From NCBI RefSeq assembly GCF_003205195.1, contig NZ_QJRY01000005.1, positions 186,001-250,000 on the forward strand: a stretch of DNA of 64,000 nt, written 5' to 3'. Numbering within the stretch: position 1 is the first letter of the stretch; every line of letters begins with the position of its first letter. Below the pieces are notes generated by a model. It saw only the letters and a program-made list of their open reading frames with translations. It had not been told where the DNA came from and did no database searches. This stretch comes from Peteryoungia wuzhouensis. GTDB taxonomy: Bacteria > Pseudomonadota > Alphaproteobacteria > Rhizobiales > Rhizobiaceae. A program made the translations under genes and the position numbers. This document shows positions 50,864-60,824 of the stretch, piece after piece.

Positions 50864-52174
50864 TTAGAGGTCGCCGAGCAGTTCGTTGACGCGGCTTTCG
50901 GCAGACGCAAGCGCTTCGTCGACAGACTTGTCACCGTTGACGGCGGCGCCGACTTCATCGCCGATGATGTCCTGGATCGGGAATTGGCGCTGGACTTCCG
51001 CCGGCAGCGGACGGCCGATCTGAGCGATCTTCGCAATGTTGTCGCGATGCGGCAGCGCCTTGAATTCCGGCATGTCGAAGACGGCCTTGGCGGCCGGCAG
51101 GTGACCGGTGCGGGCCCACTGGAAGTCGTTGTCGGCGAGGAACTTGAAGAGCTTGCCGACGGCCGCGATCTGTTCCGGCGTGCGGTCCTTCTTCGGCATC
51201 ACCCAGCTGTGACCATCGGCATAGGTGCTGTCCTGGCCGGGGAAGAGCTGCGGGACGGGATAGACGGTATAGCCCTTGGAGAGGGCGGTGCCGTCCTTTT
51301 CCGACTGGGCGACATAATCGCCGATCAACCAGGTGCCGTTGACCGCAATCCCGCCCTCACCGTTGGCAAAACCGGAGACAGCGGCGGCATAGTCGAGGCC
51401 GGTCGTGGAGATGCCTTCATCCTTGGTCGCCTTCATCAGCTCGACGGCGGCCTTGGCTTCCGGCGTGTTGAGCTTGATGGCGGTCGGGTCGGAGAAGAAG
51501 TCCGAGTTTTGCTGCTGCAACAGGGTGTAGAGGATACGGGTATAGGAGGCCGTTTCGTTGGCCATGATCTGGATGAGATAAGGCTTGCCGGTCTTTTCCT
51601 TGAACTGCTTGCCCTGAGCAATCAGTTCTTCAGCCGACTTCGGCAGGATCGGCGTACCGTCAGCGTTGACGAGGCCGGCTTCCTTCATCAGATTCAGGTT
51701 GACGTGAAAAAGCATGGTCCAGTTGTCGAAGGGCAGACCGTACAGCTTGCCTTCCTTGGTGACGCCGTTGCGGCCGGCATCTGTGAAGCTGTCCGGCGTA
51801 ACACCCTGTGCCGCCAGGACTTCGTCGATCGGCTCGATCAGGCCGCGGCTCTGATAATCGGAAATCGCGGAGTAGTGCATCGAGACCACATCGGGTGCTG
51901 CACCAGATGCCATCTGTGCGTTGAGCTGGTCGTAGCCCGGCCACTCGACCGTCGTGACATTGACGTCGATATCCGGGTTGTCAGCTTCGAACTTGTTGAC
52001 CAATGCGGTGATGATGCCGCACTCGCCGACGGCGGCGGACACGTCGGTCACCTTGCCATAGTCCGCTTCGCAGGCACCAAAAAAGCGCTGCAGCTCGATC
52101 TTGGTCTGTGCCTGGGCGGAGGCGCCATAGCCCAGCGCGATCATCGCGACGGTAGTCAGAAGAATGCGTTTCAT
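50864..52174 (-). CDS. Sugar ABC transporter binding protein, family 1 (MalE-like)
   Basis: 436 residues with a signal peptide (MKRILLTTVAMIALGYGASA, then QAQTKIEL). The mature protein begins LQRFFGACEADYGKV and continues with ALVNKFEADNPDIDVNVTTV and VEWPGYDQLNAQMASGAAPD, standard for oligosaccharide-binding proteins of the CUT1 class. It belongs to the minus-strand module with two permeases, a UgpC-type ATPase and an arabinofuranosidase, so arabino-oligosaccharides are the likely ligand. In transcription order it follows the ATPase and permeases. Confidence 0.9.
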   Translation of the reverse strand: MKRILLTTVAMIALGYGASAQAQTKIELQRFFGACEADYGKVTDVSAAVGECGIITALVNKFEADNPDIDVNVTTVEWPGYDQLNAQMASGAAPDVVSMHYSAISDYQSRGLIEPIDEVLAAQGVTPDSFTDAGRNGVTKEGKLYGLPFDNWTMLFHVNLNLMKEAGLVNADGTPILPKSAEELIAQGKQFKEKTGKPYLIQIMANETASYTRILYTLLQQQNSDFFSDPTAIKLNTPEAKAAVELMKATKDEGISTTGLDYAAAVSGFANGEGGIAVNGTWLIGDYVAQSEKDGTALSKGYTVYPVPQLFPGQDSTYADGHSWVMPKKDRTPEQIAAVGKLFKFLADNDFQWARTGHLPAAKAVFDMPEFKALPHRDNIAKIAQIGRPLPAEVQRQFPIQDIIGDEVGAAVNGDKSVDEALASAESRVNELLGDL

Positions 52175-52251
52175 AATGTCTCACTCCCTTAAATCGGGCT
52201 GATTGCCCTGTTGAAAAGAAACCGGCCAGCTCCTCCCCGGCCGGGCAGGCT

Positions 52252-53103
52252 TCACTTCACAGCGCCGCCGGAGACGGCTGTGACGATGTGTTTCTGGAAG
52301 ATGATGTAGACGATGAGTGCCGGGACGCTTGCAAACACGGCCTGGGCTGCGAGGAAGCCAAGCCCCTCGCTCTGCGCGAAGTTCGACTGCGACGAGGCAA
52401 GCCCGACCGTCAGCGTGTACATTTCCTTCTTGGTCGCAGAGATCAGCGGCCACCAATAGTCGTTCCAGCCATGCAGGAAGGTGAAGATGCCGAGGGTGGC
52501 CTGGGCTGGCAGGGTCTGCGGCAGCATGATTTTCCAGAAGATCCTCCACTGCGATGCATTGTCGAGCAGGGCCGCTTCGTCGATTTCCTTGGGGATGGCC
52601 CGGAAGAACTGCGTCATCAGGAAGACCCCGAAGGCGCCGGACAGGCCCGGCAGCATCAGGCCGAGATAGGTGTTGTGCAGGCCGAACCAGTTGAACATCT
52701 GGTGGCGGGCGATGATCACCGCCTGCTCCGGTACCGCGAGGCCGAAGAGCACGATGACGAACAGCGTGCGCCGGAAGGGGAACTCGAGACGCGCGAAGCC
52801 ATAACCGGCCAGCGAGGAGAGGATCAGCACCATCAGTGTTTCGCCGGTGGCAACGACGAGGCTGTTGAAGAACCAGCCGAAGACCTGCGACGAATGCAGG
52901 ATGTTCAGATAGTTGGCGATCGTATAAGGCGCCCGGAAGACCGAGTCCGTGCCAATCATCAGGTCTTGGTTGCTCTTGATCGAGAGGCCGACCAGCCAGG
53001 CGACCGGCGCCATCATCACGACGGACAGGAAGGCTGCTCCCCATAGGAGCGACCGGTTGGCCGTCAGAACGTCCGGCTTGTAGGTACCGTTCGAGTTGCT
53101 CAT
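52252..53103 (-). CDS. Sugar ABC transporter permease, MalG type
   Basis: 283 residues with six membrane helices. SNQDLMIGTDSVFRAPYTIA is the periplasmic region. The coupling loop DEAALLDNASQWRIFWKIML is the EAA motif of CUT1 permeases. GLASSQSNFAQSEGLGFLAA near the end is also typical. The start at 53103 (MSNSNGTYK) overlaps the MalF-type stop by 4 bases; the longer frame to 53523 lies inside that gene and is rejected. Confidence 0.9.
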   Translation of the reverse strand: MSNSNGTYKPDVLTANRSLLWGAAFLSVVMMAPVAWLVGLSIKSNQDLMIGTDSVFRAPYTIANYLNILHSSQVFGWFFNSLVVATGETLMVLILSSLAGYGFARLEFPFRRTLFVIVLFGLAVPEQAVIIARHQMFNWFGLHNTYLGLMLPGLSGAFGVFLMTQFFRAIPKEIDEAALLDNASQWRIFWKIMLPQTLPAQATLGIFTFLHGWNDYWWPLISATKKEMYTLTVGLASSQSNFAQSEGLGFLAAQAVFASVPALIVYIIFQKHIVTAVSGGAVK

Positions 53104-53981
53104 GCGCCGTCCTCCGTCTTGCGCGAGGACACGACGTATTGCGCCATGGCCGCGACGAGGATGATGAGGAAGAGGTACTGCGAGGCCGCTGCCGCACGGC
53201 CGACATCCCAGCGGACAAAGCCGACTTCGTAGATGTACATGACGAGCGGACGCGAAGATCCATTCGGGCCGCCATTGGTCATCAGCTGCGCCTGACCGAA
53301 GAGCTGGAACTGGAAGACGATCTGGATGATGGTGACCAGCATGATGGTGCGGGCAATCGAGGGCAGGGTGATGCGGGTAAGCACCCGCCAGGGGCTTGCA
53401 TTGTCCAGCGCCGCTGCCTCGTAGAGATCCTGCGGCACCTGCTGCAGGGCGGCGAGGAACAGCATCATCGGCAGGCCCACGCACCACCAGACGGTGGCGA
53501 CGCCGACGGCGAACAGCGACCAACCCTTGGTCGAGATGAAGTTGATCTGGTCAATTCCGGCCTGGGTGAAGAGAACCGAGAGAAGGCCGTCGCCGGGGAT
53601 GAAGACGAAACGCCAGATCAGCGTGACGATGGTCACCGAGAGCACCGAGGACGAGAAAAACAGGCCGCGGAAGAAGCTGGTGGTGCGCGTCGTGCGGTTG
53701 AGCGCGAGCGCCAGAAACAGCCCAAGGGCAACCAGCGTGGGGACGCTCACCACAACAAACAGGATGGTGTTGCGCAACGCCTGCAGGAAGACGGCATCGC
53801 CGGCGACGCGGATATAGTTGGTCAGGCCGACGAAGCGGCCGGGGCCGAAAAGGTCGACCTTGTGCAGGCTCAGCCACATGCCCCAGAAGAGCGGGAAGAC
53901 GAGCAGGGCGATGAAGACCAGGAGGTAGGGCAGGATGAAAAGCCCATTGCTCCATTGGCTGCGGCGATAGCTTTCGGCCAT
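53100..53981 (-). CDS. Sugar ABC transporter permease, MalF type
   Basis: 293 residues, about six membrane helices starting with NGLFILPYLLVFIALLVFPL. The coupling loop is YEAAALDNASPWRVLTRITL, the EAA motif of CUT1 permeases. The last helices contain AAAASQYLFLIILVAAMAQY. The start at 53981 (MAESYRRS) is taken because 54014 would run into the ATPase gene. It directly follows the ATPase (1 base between) and overlaps the MalG-type gene. Confidence 0.9.
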   Translation of the reverse strand: MAESYRRSQWSNGLFILPYLLVFIALLVFPLFWGMWLSLHKVDLFGPGRFVGLTNYIRVAGDAVFLQALRNTILFVVVSVPTLVALGLFLALALNRTTRTTSFFRGLFFSSSVLSVTIVTLIWRFVFIPGDGLLSVLFTQAGIDQINFISTKGWSLFAVGVATVWWCVGLPMMLFLAALQQVPQDLYEAAALDNASPWRVLTRITLPSIARTIMLVTIIQIVFQFQLFGQAQLMTNGGPNGSSRPLVMYIYEVGFVRWDVGRAAAASQYLFLIILVAAMAQYVVSSRKTEDGA

Positions 53982-53982
53982 G

Positions 53983-55080
<1,098 letters not shown>

Positions 55081-55107
55081 GGTTTCTCCTCCCCGTCGTC
55101 GATTGGT

Positions 55108-56616
55108 TTACTGGCCGAGCCGGATCATCCGGTAGCTGAGCGGAGCGATCTCCGCCTTGAGGCGTCCCTCCCCGACAGACACGCCGCTTCCATCGACCGG
55201 TTCGACGGTCTGCTTGTCGGGGCCGTTGACTGCCTTCAGCGCATGGCCTGCGATGAGCTTGTCCATGATCACCTTGCGATCGCCGAAGCCTTCGAGCGCG
55301 ACATCAAGAGTGATCGCGTCGGTCTCGTGGCGGTTGACGATGAAGAGGGTGAGCGCGCCGTCGGTGTCGCTCTCGACGGCGGAGACATCGAGATAGGGTA
55401 CGGCTTCGGCGAAGTCGGTCTTGTAGCTCGGGCAGTCGATCGACAGCTGGTAGGACGTGCCGCGGCCGTAACGCGAGGCAAAGAGATAAGGGTAATAGGT
55501 CGTCTGGCGCCAGGCCGGGCCGCCGGGCACGGTCATGATCGGGGCGATGACGTTGACGAGCTGTGCGAGGCAGCCGACCTTCACGACATCGGCGCGGCGG
55601 ATGAAGGTGTTGAGAATGCAGCCGACCTGCAGCACGTCCTCGAAATTGTAGATGTCTTCCAAGAGTTCCGGCGCATGCGGCCAGCCATCACGGCCTTCCA
55701 GAACCTTCCGGTCGGCTTCGTTGGAATGGTACCAGACATTCCACTCGTCAAAGCTGATATAGACGTCCTTCTTCGAGCGCTTCTTGGCCTTGGTGACCCG
55801 GATGACGGAGGCGATTGTCTCGATATAGTCATCGAGGCGGGCGTTCTGCGCAAGATAGGCGGCGGTGTCGCCGGCATGGTTCTCGAAATACATATGCAGG
55901 CTGATGTAATCGACGCTGTCATAAGTGTAGTCGAGAACGGTCGCCTCCCAGGCGGGATAGGTCGGCATCTTCGGTGAGGACGAGCCGCAGACCACCAGTT
56001 CGATCGACTTGTCGAAGGCGCGCATGGCCTTGGCGGTCTCGAAGGCGACCCGGCCATATTCCTCGGCCGTCTTCTGTCCGATCTGCCAGGGGCCGTCCAT
56101 TTCATTGCCGAGGCACCAGAGCTTGACGTTCCACGGCTCTTCGCGGCCGTTCTTGCGGCGCAGATCCGACCAGTAGCTGCCGCCCGGATGGTTGACGTAT
56201 TCGAGGAAGGCGCGGGCTTCATCCAGACCACGCGAGCCGAGGTTCACAGCCAGCATCATCTCGGTGTTGGCGGCCTTGGCCCAATCGGCGAATTCGTGGA
56301 TACCGACCTGGTTGGATTCCGAGGTGTGCCAGGCGAGATCGAGCCGAACCGGGCGATCTTCCTTCGGGCCGATGCCGTCTTCCCAGTTGTAGGCCGAGAC
56401 GAAATTGCCGCCGGGGTAGCGCACGACGGGTACATCCAGTTCGCGGACGAGATCGATCACGTCCTGGCGCATGCCATTTGCATCGGCAGTGGGGTGTTCG
56501 GGTTCGTAGATGCCGGTGTAGACCGCGCGGCCGAGATGCTCGACGAACGAGCCATAAAGGCGCGGATCGATCGAGCTGATTTTATAATCGCGGTGAACGG
56601 TGCCGACAGCCCGCAT
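55108..56616 (-). CDS. abfA: Alpha-L-arabinofuranosidase, GH51
   Basis: 502 residues, normal for family GH51. The acid/base Glu is E172 in LGNEMDGPW and the nucleophile E291 in ISFDEWNVWY. Other family segments are IYEPEHPTADANGMRQDV and VVRYPGGNFVSAYNWEDGIG. There is no signal peptide, so it acts in the cytoplasm on short arabino-oligosaccharides brought in by the downstream importer. The start at 56616 (MRAVGTVHRD) follows GGAGGA with 7 bases between. A good promoter and two palindromes lie upstream. It is the first gene of the operon. Confidence 0.93.
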   Translation of the reverse strand: MRAVGTVHRDYKISSIDPRLYGSFVEHLGRAVYTGIYEPEHPTADANGMRQDVIDLVRELDVPVVRYPGGNFVSAYNWEDGIGPKEDRPVRLDLAWHTSESNQVGIHEFADWAKAANTEMMLAVNLGSRGLDEARAFLEYVNHPGGSYWSDLRRKNGREEPWNVKLWCLGNEMDGPWQIGQKTAEEYGRVAFETAKAMRAFDKSIELVVCGSSSPKMPTYPAWEATVLDYTYDSVDYISLHMYFENHAGDTAAYLAQNARLDDYIETIASVIRVTKAKKRSKKDVYISFDEWNVWYHSNEADRKVLEGRDGWPHAPELLEDIYNFEDVLQVGCILNTFIRRADVVKVGCLAQLVNVIAPIMTVPGGPAWRQTTYYPYLFASRYGRGTSYQLSIDCPSYKTDFAEAVPYLDVSAVESDTDGALTLFIVNRHETDAITLDVALEGFGDRKVIMDKLIAGHALKAVNGPDKQTVEPVDGSGVSVGEGRLKAEIAPLSYRMIRLGQ

Positions 56617-56633
56617 GTGTATTTCCTCCAAAT

Positions 56634-56697
56634 ATATCCGTTTTTCGGATATCTATCATAATTGAGGATATGATACACGGGATCGACCGGAGGTCAA
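56634..56697 (-). promoter_or_regulatory. abfA promoter with two inverted repeats
   Basis: Minus-strand TTGACC (56692-56697) and TATCAT (56670-56675) are 16 bases apart. An inverted repeat TATCATA (56654-56660), 8-base gap, TATGATA (56669-56675) covers the -10 and start region. A second, ATATCCG (56634-56640), loop TTTTT, CGGATAT (56646-56652), lies in the leader just before the ribosome site and could be either a DNA operator or an RNA hairpin. Confidence 0.7.
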
Positions 56698-56731
56698 TCC
56701 GGCAATATGGAGGGGAAAATCGCAGGTGAAG

Positions 56732-57652
56732 TCAGGTCTTGATGCGCAGGACAATGTCCTGATCGTAGTTGCCGAAACCGCGGCCGAAGATGTTGATTCC
56801 ACCGGGATGTTCGGCCGTCTCCGGCACCTCGATCCTGACGCGGATCGAGCGGTGCTCAAGCAGTTCCAGGTCGTCAAGTCGTGTATCGGACACGCGCATC
56901 CCGTCGATAAAGGTGCCGTTTTCCGTCACGCGAAAACTCTTCAAGACGCCATATTGGCTGCCGCGCAGCTTCCACCAGTCGGGTGTGAATTTGCCGCGGC
57001 GGTCGCCGAAATCGCCAGGCGACGTCCAGGTCGCGACGGCTTTGCCGTTGATCGAAATGGTGATGTCGGACGGCCAGTTTTCGGAAGTGCCGGGAACTTC
57101 GGAGGAAAGCTCCAGGAGCAGTTCCAGTTCCCGGATGGGCGCGCCCTTGATCCTGGCATTGTTCGGAAACTGGTAGTCGACATAACCCCTGGTAAACCAG
57201 AGAAGTCCAGCCTTCATGCGGTCGGGGGAGAGGAAGGTGTCGGGGCTGTCGAGATAGCCGATGATCGCCTCCGCTGCGCACATGCCGCAGGGGGCGTAGA
57301 CGTCGTAGCCGCTGTAGAGACCAACCGGCATCGACACTTCGATCGCTTCGTCGGTGGCCTTGTTGGGGCGGGTGAAGGTCAGCACGATCTCGTCGTGCAC
57401 GGCATGGCAGATCTTCTGGCTGCCCTTGCGGGCCTTCTGCACTTCGGTGCGGATCAGTCCCGCTTCTTCCATCTGGTTGAGGTGCGTCGATGTCGTCGAC
57501 TGAGGCAGGTCGAGAACCTCGGCAATCTCGTTGACGTTGAGGGGGCCGCGGGCATGCAGAAGTTCCAGAATGGAAAGTCGAGCGGGTGCGGCTAGGCTCT
57601 TAAGCACGTCCTTGCCGTCCTCGGGCGTGATCATCAAAAATCGGCTGCTCAC
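56732..57652 (-). CDS. ArsR-type regulator with large C-terminal domain
   Basis: 306 residues from GTG 57652, which lies 6 bases after GGAGG. The first 85 residues are an ArsR-like winged helix (LKSLAAPARLSILELLHARG, then EIAEVLDLPQSTTSTHLNQM). The remaining 220 are not typical of ArsR. This part has a Cys pair (YAPCGMCAAEA), a lectin- or jelly-roll-like strand pattern (LELLLELSSEVPGTSENWPS) and DFGDRRGKFTPDWWKLRGSQ. The C-terminal part may bind a sugar. It is upstream of the arabinofuranosidase in the same direction and is the likely regulator of that operon. Confidence 0.78.
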   Translation of the reverse strand: MSSRFLMITPEDGKDVLKSLAAPARLSILELLHARGPLNVNEIAEVLDLPQSTTSTHLNQMEEAGLIRTEVQKARKGSQKICHAVHDEIVLTFTRPNKATDEAIEVSMPVGLYSGYDVYAPCGMCAAEAIIGYLDSPDTFLSPDRMKAGLLWFTRGYVDYQFPNNARIKGAPIRELELLLELSSEVPGTSENWPSDITISINGKAVATWTSPGDFGDRRGKFTPDWWKLRGSQYGVLKSFRVTENGTFIDGMRVSDTRLDDLELLEHRSIRVRIEVPETAEHPGGINIFGRGFGNYDQDIVLRIKT

Positions 57653-57663
57653 ATCGATCCTCC

Positions 57664-57704
57664 CCGTGATCACGGATCTATATCAGGAATTTGGGTTTGA
57701 TCAA
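57664..57704 (-). promoter_or_regulatory. Promoter and palindrome of ArsR-type regulator gene
   Basis: Minus-strand TTGATC (57699-57704) and TATAGA (57677-57682) are 16 bases apart. A perfect 12-base palindrome CCGTGATCACGG (57664-57675) covers the expected transcription start, just before the ribosome site. It is placed for autorepression. Confidence 0.65.
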
Positions 57705-57872
57705 CAGCGGAGATGTCTGTGACGCGAGGGGAAGGGCGAGAGTGACGCGCCGGCCGCCAGATCATGTCCGTATTTCATGGAAACACAGAAATGATCTATC
57801 TCTTTGTCATCAAGCAATTCCGGAGGCGAAACCGGATTCCACTTTCGCCGGAGTTGCTCTCGGCGAGGCGTG

Positions 57873-58883
57873 TCAGACGGATTCCCGTTCCACCAGCAGG
57901 CATTCGACCTTCAACTGGTCGTGGGAACTGTTCAGGCCGCCGGTGATGTCGGAGATCACTTCGACGGCCATCGCCCCCATCTCGAACATCGGCAGGTGGA
58001 AAGTGGTGAGCGGCGGCATGGTGAATTGGGCGATGTCCCGGTTGTCGAAGCCGACGACCGAGATGTCGCCGGGGACCGTCTTGCCCAGTTCCTTCAGCGC
58101 GTCGATGCAGCCGAGCGCCATGAGATCGTTGGCGCAGAAGATCCCATCCGGCGGTTCCGGCAGCTTCATCAGGGCATGGGTCTTCTCGTAACCGGAAGAC
58201 GGTTCCCAGTTGCCGTAGTGGACAAGGTCGGGGTCATAGGTGATGTCGTTGCTGGCCAGTGCCTGTTTGTAGCCGCGCAGGCGGTCGCGCGGATTGTCGA
58301 GGCCTTCCTGTCCGTTGATGAGCGCGATCCGCTTACGGCCGGCGGCGATCAGTCGTTCGGTCGCGGCGCGGCCGCCGGCGACGTCGCCGGGAAGGATCGA
58401 GGCAAGGCGGCGCTGCTGGTCGTAGCAGTTGACGAGAACCGACGGAGCGCGGAACAACGGCTCGGGCGGATCAATCTTTCGGGTCAGGATCGTGCCGAAG
58501 ATGTAGCCGACGAGCACCTGGCCATCACAGACGGAGAAGATGCCGCCATCCGGGTCCTCGCCCTTGCGGAAGACGCCAAGCGTGACGATGATGCCGAGTT
58601 CCAGCGCCTTTTCACGGGCACCCTCGAAGGCCATGGCCATCCAGGGATCCGTCGTGAGTTCGTCGACCACGAAGACAATGACCCGGCTTCCCGCGTTGGC
58701 CGGTGTCGCTGATTTATTCGAGAGGCGATACCCGAGTTGTTCGGCGGCATCGAAGACGCGCTTGCGGGTAGTCTCGCTGAAGCGGGCCCCGGAACTTCCA
58801 TTCAGGATGAGCGACACGGTTGCCTGGGACACACGCGCCAGTGCCGCTACATCCATCATCGTCGGTTTCAAGGCATTCTCCAT
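57873..58883 (-). CDS. LacI-family regulator
   Basis: 336 residues from ATG 58883 (MENALKPTMMD); an ATG at 58892 is also possible. The helix-turn-helix MMDVAALARVSQATVSLILN with the hinge that follows occupies the first 60 residues. The effector domain shows VLVNCYDQQRRLASILPGDV, then EGLDNPRDRLRGYKQAL and ISVVGFDNRDIAQF. It is last in a minus-strand operon after a sugar ABC ATPase and permease, so it is probably autoregulated. It probably also controls the divergent operon starting at 60825. Confidence 0.9.
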   Translation of the reverse strand: MENALKPTMMDVAALARVSQATVSLILNGSSGARFSETTRKRVFDAAEQLGYRLSNKSATPANAGSRVIVFVVDELTTDPWMAMAFEGAREKALELGIIVTLGVFRKGEDPDGGIFSVCDGQVLVGYIFGTILTRKIDPPEPLFRAPSVLVNCYDQQRRLASILPGDVAGGRAATERLIAAGRKRIALINGQEGLDNPRDRLRGYKQALASNDITYDPDLVHYGNWEPSSGYEKTHALMKLPEPPDGIFCANDLMALGCIDALKELGKTVPGDISVVGFDNRDIAQFTMPPLTTFHLPMFEMGAMAVEVISDITGGLNSSHDQLKVECLLVERESV

Positions 58884-58919
58884 GACGAACACCGTGGTTT
58901 CCGAAGCGCAAGACGGCTT

Positions 58920-59909
58920 TCAGGATCTGAATAGCCTGATACGATCGAAGGCGACGGCAACCACTATGAAGGTACCTATGAACATTCCTTGCCAGAATGT
59001 CGAGATGCCAAGCAGGATCAGGGAGTTGCGGATCACTTCTATCAACAGCGCACCGACGACGGCGCCGAGCGCATTGCCTTCCCCGCCCGCCAGATTGGCG
59101 CCGCCGATGACCGCTGCCGCAATCACCGTCAGTTCCATGGCCTGACCGAGGTTGGTGGTGACGCTGCCGAGCCATCCCGCCATCAGGATGCCGGCGAGGC
59201 CTGCGGTGAAAGCCGAGAACATGTAGATGCTCACCTTCATGCGCCGCACCGGTATGCCGGTCAGCAAAGCTGCGTTCTCGCTGCTGCCAATGGCGAAGAG
59301 ATGCTGGCCCCAGCGGGTCCATTTGAAGGCGAGCGACATGATCAGCGTCAGGGCGGCAAGGACGTAAAGGGGGTGGGGGATGCCGAGGGTCGATCCGCCG
59401 CCGACCCAGATCAGCACATTGTGGTCGGGACCGAAATCCCAGATCATCTTGTTGTCGGAGAGCACCATGGCGAGCGATCGGGCGGCCGACAGCGTTCCAA
59501 GGGTCACGACGAAGGGCGGCATGCCGGCATAGGCGACAAGCAGACCGTTCAGCAGGCCGACAAGCAGGGCGGCGCCGAGGGCCATGACGGCTGCGAGCAG
59601 AAAGGGTGCCCCGGCTGCCATCGTGACGCTGATCACCATGGCGCTGAGCACGACCGAGGACCCGACCGAGAGATCGATGCCTCCGGAGGCGATCACCGCC
59701 GTCATGCCGATCGCGATAATGCCGACAAAGGCGAAATTGCGTGCGACATTGAAGAGATTGCGCTCGCTGGCGAATGCGTCGGTCAGGAATGTCAGGGCAA
59801 GGCAGGCGAGGATGGCCGCAAGAAACACCCAGAACAGCTGCAGGCTTGCGATCCGCGACAGCCAGTTCCTGTGTTCGCTTCTCGAAATGACGTCTTCCAG
59901 AGTGGTCAT
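58920..59909 (-). CDS. Sugar ABC transporter permease, RbsC type
   Basis: 329 residues, about 10 membrane helices. TAVIASGGIDLSVGSSVVLS is the exact GGIDLS motif of ribose-type permeases. FAIGSSENAALLTGIPVRRM is the coupling segment. AVIGGANLAGGEGNALGAVV is the glycine-rich late helix. It lies 15 bases after the ATPase stop and is the only permease in this system, so it probably forms a homodimer. Confidence 0.92.
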   Translation of the reverse strand: MTTLEDVISRSEHRNWLSRIASLQLFWVFLAAILACLALTFLTDAFASERNLFNVARNFAFVGIIAIGMTAVIASGGIDLSVGSSVVLSAMVISVTMAAGAPFLLAAVMALGAALLVGLLNGLLVAYAGMPPFVVTLGTLSAARSLAMVLSDNKMIWDFGPDHNVLIWVGGGSTLGIPHPLYVLAALTLIMSLAFKWTRWGQHLFAIGSSENAALLTGIPVRRMKVSIYMFSAFTAGLAGILMAGWLGSVTTNLGQAMELTVIAAAVIGGANLAGGEGNALGAVVGALLIEVIRNSLILLGISTFWQGMFIGTFIVVAVAFDRIRLFRS

Positions 59910-59924
59910 GGGTTCATCCTCTCC

Positions 59925-60665
59925 TCAAGCGGTCTCGATTGCGCCGGTAATGAGACCGGTCACTTCCTCGGGTGAGGACATGGCAGCCTTCTTGTTGGCT
60001 ACCAGTTCGCCACGGCGCAGCACGGCAATGCGGTCGGAGACCCCAAAGACGTCGGGCATGCGGTGGCTGATCAGAATGACGCTGATCCCCTGATCCCGGA
60101 GCCGCCGGATGACATCCAGAACTTCGGCAACCTGGCGCACTGAGATTGCCGCTGTCGGTTCGTCCATCATGACGATCTTCGGCTGCGACAGCAGGGTTCG
60201 GGCGATGGCGACCGCCTGTCGCTGACCGCCGGACATGCGGCGGACGAGATCCCGCGGGCGGGTTTCGGATTTCAGCTGGCGAAAGAGGCCGGCGGCGACG
60301 CGATTCATGTGCCCGTAGTCGATGTAGCGCAATGGCCCGAGCCGTTTCGTCGCCTCCCGTCCCAGGAAGACATTCGACGCTGCGGAGAGGTTATCGCAGA
60401 GCGCGAGGTCCTGATACACGACCTCGATACCCTCCCGTTGTGCGTCGCGGGGGTTGTGAAAGCTCACGGGCTGGCCGTCAATCCGGATCTCGCCGGTGGT
60501 GGGTCTGAAGTTGCCGGCGATAATTTTCACAAGGGTGCTTTTGCCGGCACCGTTGTCGCCCATCAGGCCCAGAACCTCTCCCGGCTCGATCGACAGCGCC
60601 ACTGATGACAAGGCCTGTATTGCGCCGTAACTCTTTGATATTCCATTCAGTGTAAGTCGCGACAC
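59925..60665 (-). CDS. Sugar ABC transporter ATPase, single-domain FrcA type
   Basis: 246 residues from GTG 60665, which has a strong GGGGGAGG ribosome site 7 bases upstream; an ATG at 60731 would add an unlikely linker. It has Walker [11 protein letters not shown]-loop VYQDLALC, signature MSGGQRQ, Walker B IVMMDEPTAAI and ISHRMPD. Only one nucleotide domain is present, so it works as a homodimer. It is first in the minus-strand operon (ATPase, permease, LacI). The two binding proteins lie on the other side of the shared promoter. Confidence 0.9.
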   Translation of the reverse strand: MSRLTLNGISKSYGAIQALSSVALSIEPGEVLGLMGDNGAGKSTLVKIIAGNFRPTTGEIRIDGQPVSFHNPRDAQREGIEVVYQDLALCDNLSAASNVFLGREATKRLGPLRYIDYGHMNRVAAGLFRQLKSETRPRDLVRRMSGGQRQAVAIARTLLSQPKIVMMDEPTAAISVRQVAEVLDVIRRLRDQGISVILISHRMPDVFGVSDRIAVLRRGELVANKKAAMSSPEEVTGLITGAIETA

Positions 60666-60742
60666 GCGCGGTCCTCCCCCGGATTTTTGCTCCTCCAGCA
60701 TCAGCATGCCGACGTGCGTCGAGACGGTCAACGGCCATTTTG

Positions 60743-60783
60743 ATATTAATGATGCTTGACTTAATATTATTACTAAATATTAA
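60743..60783. promoter_or_regulatory. Divergent promoter with three ATATTAA half-sites
   Basis: ATATTAA at 60743-60749 and TTAATAT at 60761-60767 form one inverted repeat. TTAATATT (60761-60768), gap ATTACTA, AATATTAA (60776-60783) forms a second, perfect one. A plus-strand TTGACT (60756-60761) with TATTAA (60778-60783) 16 bases on could be the promoter of the epimerase operon. The LacI protein encoded at 57873 is the nearest candidate binder, although the site lacks the usual CG centre. Confidence 0.6.
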
Positions 60784-60824
60784 TTCGGGCAACCAGTGAA
60801 TGAATGGGTGAGGGGAGGCGTTGA

